A stretch of 64,000 bases of DNA, taken from positions 558,001-622,000 of the forward strand of contig NZ_JAUFQG010000006.1 in the NCBI RefSeq assembly GCF_030409605.1, written 5' to 3'. This DNA is from Simiduia curdlanivorans (GTDB lineage: Bacteria; Pseudomonadota; Gammaproteobacteria; Pseudomonadales; Cellvibrionaceae). Position 1 is the first letter of the stretch; every line of letters starts with the position of its first letter. The notes beneath the pieces are model-generated. The model made no database searches, was not told the origin of the DNA, and saw nothing but the letters and a program-made list of their open reading frames with translations. This document shows positions 62,136-64,000 of the stretch, piece after piece. A program made the position numbers and the translations under genes.

Positions 62136-62149
62136 TGTAAGCGCTTACA
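62136..62149. promoter_or_regulatory. LacI-type operator, proximal
   Basis: Perfect 14-bp palindrome TGTAAGCGCTTACA, with the central CG of LacI-family operators, 66 bases upstream of the TonB receptor start. Confidence 0.8.
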
Positions 62150-62212
62150 TAATACCGTAAAAAAAAACCTTAATGGATAGTAAAGCGTAACTAAGATCCA
62201 TAAATTTATAAA

Positions 62213-62226
62213 TGTAAGCGCTTACA
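62213..62226. promoter_or_regulatory. LacI-type operator, distal
   Basis: Second identical copy of TGTAAGCGCTTACA, centred 77 bases from the first. The A/T-rich 63 bases between them must hold the promoter; no unambiguous -35/-10 pair could be chosen. Confidence 0.8.
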
Positions 62227-62562
62227 AATTAAGCCAAAGCCAACCCGGTGTCAAGCCGTATTAGCAAATTCAACAGTGCTAGTTTTTGCGCCACAATTGA
62301 CCGAAACATGAGGTTACAAAATTACCCAAATGCCGTAACACATCGATAAATTAAACCGTGATTCCGGTGCGCAGGGAAAGGATATAACTATTACCGAAAG
62401 TACCAAGTGAGCAACGACGAGCGCAACTCAACGGCCCGCAGGCAGTAGAAAAAACACAACAACATCACAGTGAATAAGCGCCAGAAAGCCAAACGCCGTC
62501 GTTAAACGCCATGACCGAAATACACCCAACTCGACATTTGGTAGCAATGTTGGGTATTGATG
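62227..62562. other. 336-base gap between the receptor promoter and the lacI gene
   Basis: No gene seen. Close to the end of the LacI gene, a hairpin ACCCAAC...GTTGGGT (62524-62555) can act as its transcription end, though it lacks a T-tract. Confidence 0.5.
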
Positions 62563-63567
62563 TCAGCGCTTAAATTTACTCACAGAATCGCGCGTCACAA
62601 GGGTCGGTTCGAAGATATTTTGAATATCAAAGGCGTTGTGCTTATAAACATATTTCAAAACCCAATGTGCGGCCATATTGGCCATTTCACGAATGGGGTA
62701 GTTTATGGTGCACAGCTTTGGGTAGACGTAACGGGAGTAAGCGACGTTATCAAAACCCACCACAGAGAGATCTTGCGGCATAGCCAAACCTAAATCCCGC
62801 GCGGCGGTCATAGCACCTGCAGCCATTTCATCATTGGCGCATAACAAGGCAGTGAAATTTGCGCGCTGGGCGAGTAGATGGGTCAAGCCCTCAACCCCGC
62901 CCTCCTCTTGATAGGAACCTTCAAATAGCAGCTTTTCGTTAAATTTAACATTGTATTCAGCCAGCGCCCGCTTGTGACCAGCCAAACGCTCTTGCGCGTC
63001 GTCTTTCCATAGCGGCCCGGAAATATAGGCAATCTTGCGATGGCCATTCTCCAGCACATGCTTGCTCGCCAAATAACCGCCCAACTCATTGTTTAAACTG
63101 ATGCAGTTCTTCGCGAGTTTGGGAATATTGCGGCCAATAATCACAATGGGCGTACCCTTCTTGGCCAACTTAACTAGGTATTCATCGGTAACGGATTCCA
63201 CATAGAGAATGAGTGCATCGCAACGGCGACTCAATAAAAACTCAATGGCATCTTCTTCCTTGGCTGCGTCGCTGTGGCCGGCTGCGATTATGGCGTGCAC
63301 ATCGTGATTGCGCAGCTCGGTTTCCACTTCACTCATCATCATGCCGTAAAAAGGGCCGTGTAATTCCGAAATTAAAACTCCCACGCTGCTGGTGTGCTTT
63401 GACGCTAAGCCCTTGGCAATGGCACTCGGCCTATAACCAAGGGACTCCATTGCCGCAAGCACCTTTTGCTTGGTTTTTTCGCTGACTTGGGCATTCTTAT
63501 TCATCACCCGCGACACGGTCGCAAGTGATACACCGGCAAGTTCAGATACATCGTAGATGGTTGCCAT
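62563..63567 (-). CDS. LacI-family transcriptional regulator
   Basis: 334 residues. HTH TIYDVSELAGVSLATVSRVMNK (written here as TIYDVSELAGVSLATVSRV), hinge PSAIAKGLAS, then a periplasmic-binding-like sugar domain with VGFDNVAYSRYVYPKL. It resembles regulators of sugar-use genes (SalR/CelR-like). The palindromes at 62136 and 62213 are the obvious operators, so binding of a sugar would release the TonB receptor and, through read-through, the halogenase genes. It lies downstream of the transporter gene on the same strand. Confidence 0.9.
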   Translation of the reverse strand: MATIYDVSELAGVSLATVSRVMNKNAQVSEKTKQKVLAAMESLGYRPSAIAKGLASKHTSSVGVLISELHGPFYGMMMSEVETELRNHDVHAIIAAGHSDAAKEEDAIEFLLSRRCDALILYVESVTDEYLVKLAKKGTPIVIIGRNIPKLAKNCISLNNELGGYLASKHVLENGHRKIAYISGPLWKDDAQERLAGHKRALAEYNVKFNEKLLFEGSYQEEGGVEGLTHLLAQRANFTALLCANDEMAAGAMTAARDLGLAMPQDLSVVGFDNVAYSRYVYPKLCTINYPIREMANMAAHWVLKYVYKHNAFDIQNIFEPTLVTRDSVSKFKR

Positions 63568-63620
63568 AAGCTTCCTAATTATTCCCTAATAACGCCGAGC
63601 CACTATCACATTGCGCTATC

Positions 63621-64000
63621 TTATGCGGTTTGAGGCCTTAGATCCTGCTGTAGTTTGTCCACAGTCACTTGATCCAGCTTGTAACTGCGCATAATCCAGG
63701 CCACGAGCAAAGACCCAAGCGCTGGCCAAAGTGTAAACGACAACCGAATACCCTCTTGCGTTTCAGGTGACTGAAGTACGTCGGCCTGGTAGCTGTAATA
63801 GGCCAACAACCATCCGGCAATTGCACCACCTAAGGCCAAACCGAGCTTAATGAAAAACACAATGGAGGAATACACCATGCCGGTAATGCGAATACCGGTC
63901 TTCCAGTGGCCGTAGTCCACCGTATCGGCCATTTTTGCCCACAGTAAGGGCGTTGCCATTTGTAAGAACAGGCACCAGAAAAAATACAAACCAAAGGCCA
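63621..64000 (-). CDS. GPH-family sugar:cation symporter, C-terminal part (cut by window end)
   Basis: About 125 residues are visible; the frame runs off the right edge, so the start and most membrane segments are missing. ADTVDYGHWKTGIRITGM is the diagnostic GPH (MelB/XylP-type) motif, followed by two more membrane helices (GLALGGAIAGWLLAYY and SLLVAWIM). These proteins import sugars or oligosaccharides with Na+ or H+. It lies 53 bases upstream of the lacI gene and is likely in the same regulon. Confidence 0.88.
   Translation of the reverse strand, partial: AFGLYFFWCLFLQMATPLLWAKMADTVDYGHWKTGIRITGMVYSSIVFFIKLGLALGGAIAGWLLAYYSYQADVLQSPETQEGIRLSFTLWPALGSLLVAWIMRSYKLDQVTVDKLQQDLRPQTA

Overview
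The window looks like chromosomal DNA of a marine, polysaccharide-degrading gammaproteobacterium of the Cellvibrionales type (Simiduia, Saccharophagus or Teredinibacter-like). This placement is inferred from the Pseudomonas-like order of housekeeping genes, a sugar-type TonB receptor beside flavin halogenases under a LacI regulator, and integron-like cassettes. It is not based on any database search.

Layout. 1-8.1 kb: the end of a response regulator and an atypical histidine kinase; a protein with two 2OG-Fe(II) oxygenase domains; a BlaI-type repressor translationally coupled to an M56-M23 membrane protease, with a palindromic operator candidate; a YHYH lipoprotein and an EF-hand secreted protein. 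8.2-10.5 kb: the uncharacterised TIGR03546/TIGR03545 pair. 10.5-13.6 kb: a gene-poor accessory island with small same-strand genes, two apparently frameshifted genes, one convincing and one weaker integron attC-like site, a 93-bp hairpin and a telomere-like hexamer repeat. 13.7-19.1 kb: accA, dnaE and rnhB. 19.2-22.4 kb, opposite strand: a Gfo/Idh dehydrogenase, a DegT aminotransferase and lpxB. 22.5-37.2 kb, minus strand: rpsB, tsf, pyrH, frr, uppS, cdsA, dxr, rseP, bamA, skp, lpxD, fabZ, then two tandem lpxA genes and an LpxL-like acyltransferase. 37.5-49.2 kb: map, glnD, dapC, nth, an ArsC/Spx-like gene, dapD, a large hybrid kinase and dapE. 49.4-52.1 kb: tetR, a haloalkane dehalogenase and a DUF2855 gene. 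52.2-54.9 kb: hemN behind an Anr/FNR-type box, then moaC, moaD and moaE. 54.9-64 kb: two flavin-dependent tryptophan halogenases around a JmjC/cupin_8 protein, a TonB receptor, a LacI regulator and the end of a GPH sugar transporter.

The most interesting reading is the lipid A region. The dehydrogenase and aminotransferase match the GnnA/GnnB pair that makes UDP-GlcNAc3N. They sit with lpxB, and the minus-strand operon carries two different LpxA proteins, one with conserved active-site positions altered, plus an LpxL-like protein whose catalytic acid is replaced. This suggests lipid A with amide-linked primary acyl chains, or a mixture of ester- and amide-linked forms. The second interesting unit is the LacI-governed halogenase/TonB receptor locus, with two identical palindromic operators 77 bp apart.
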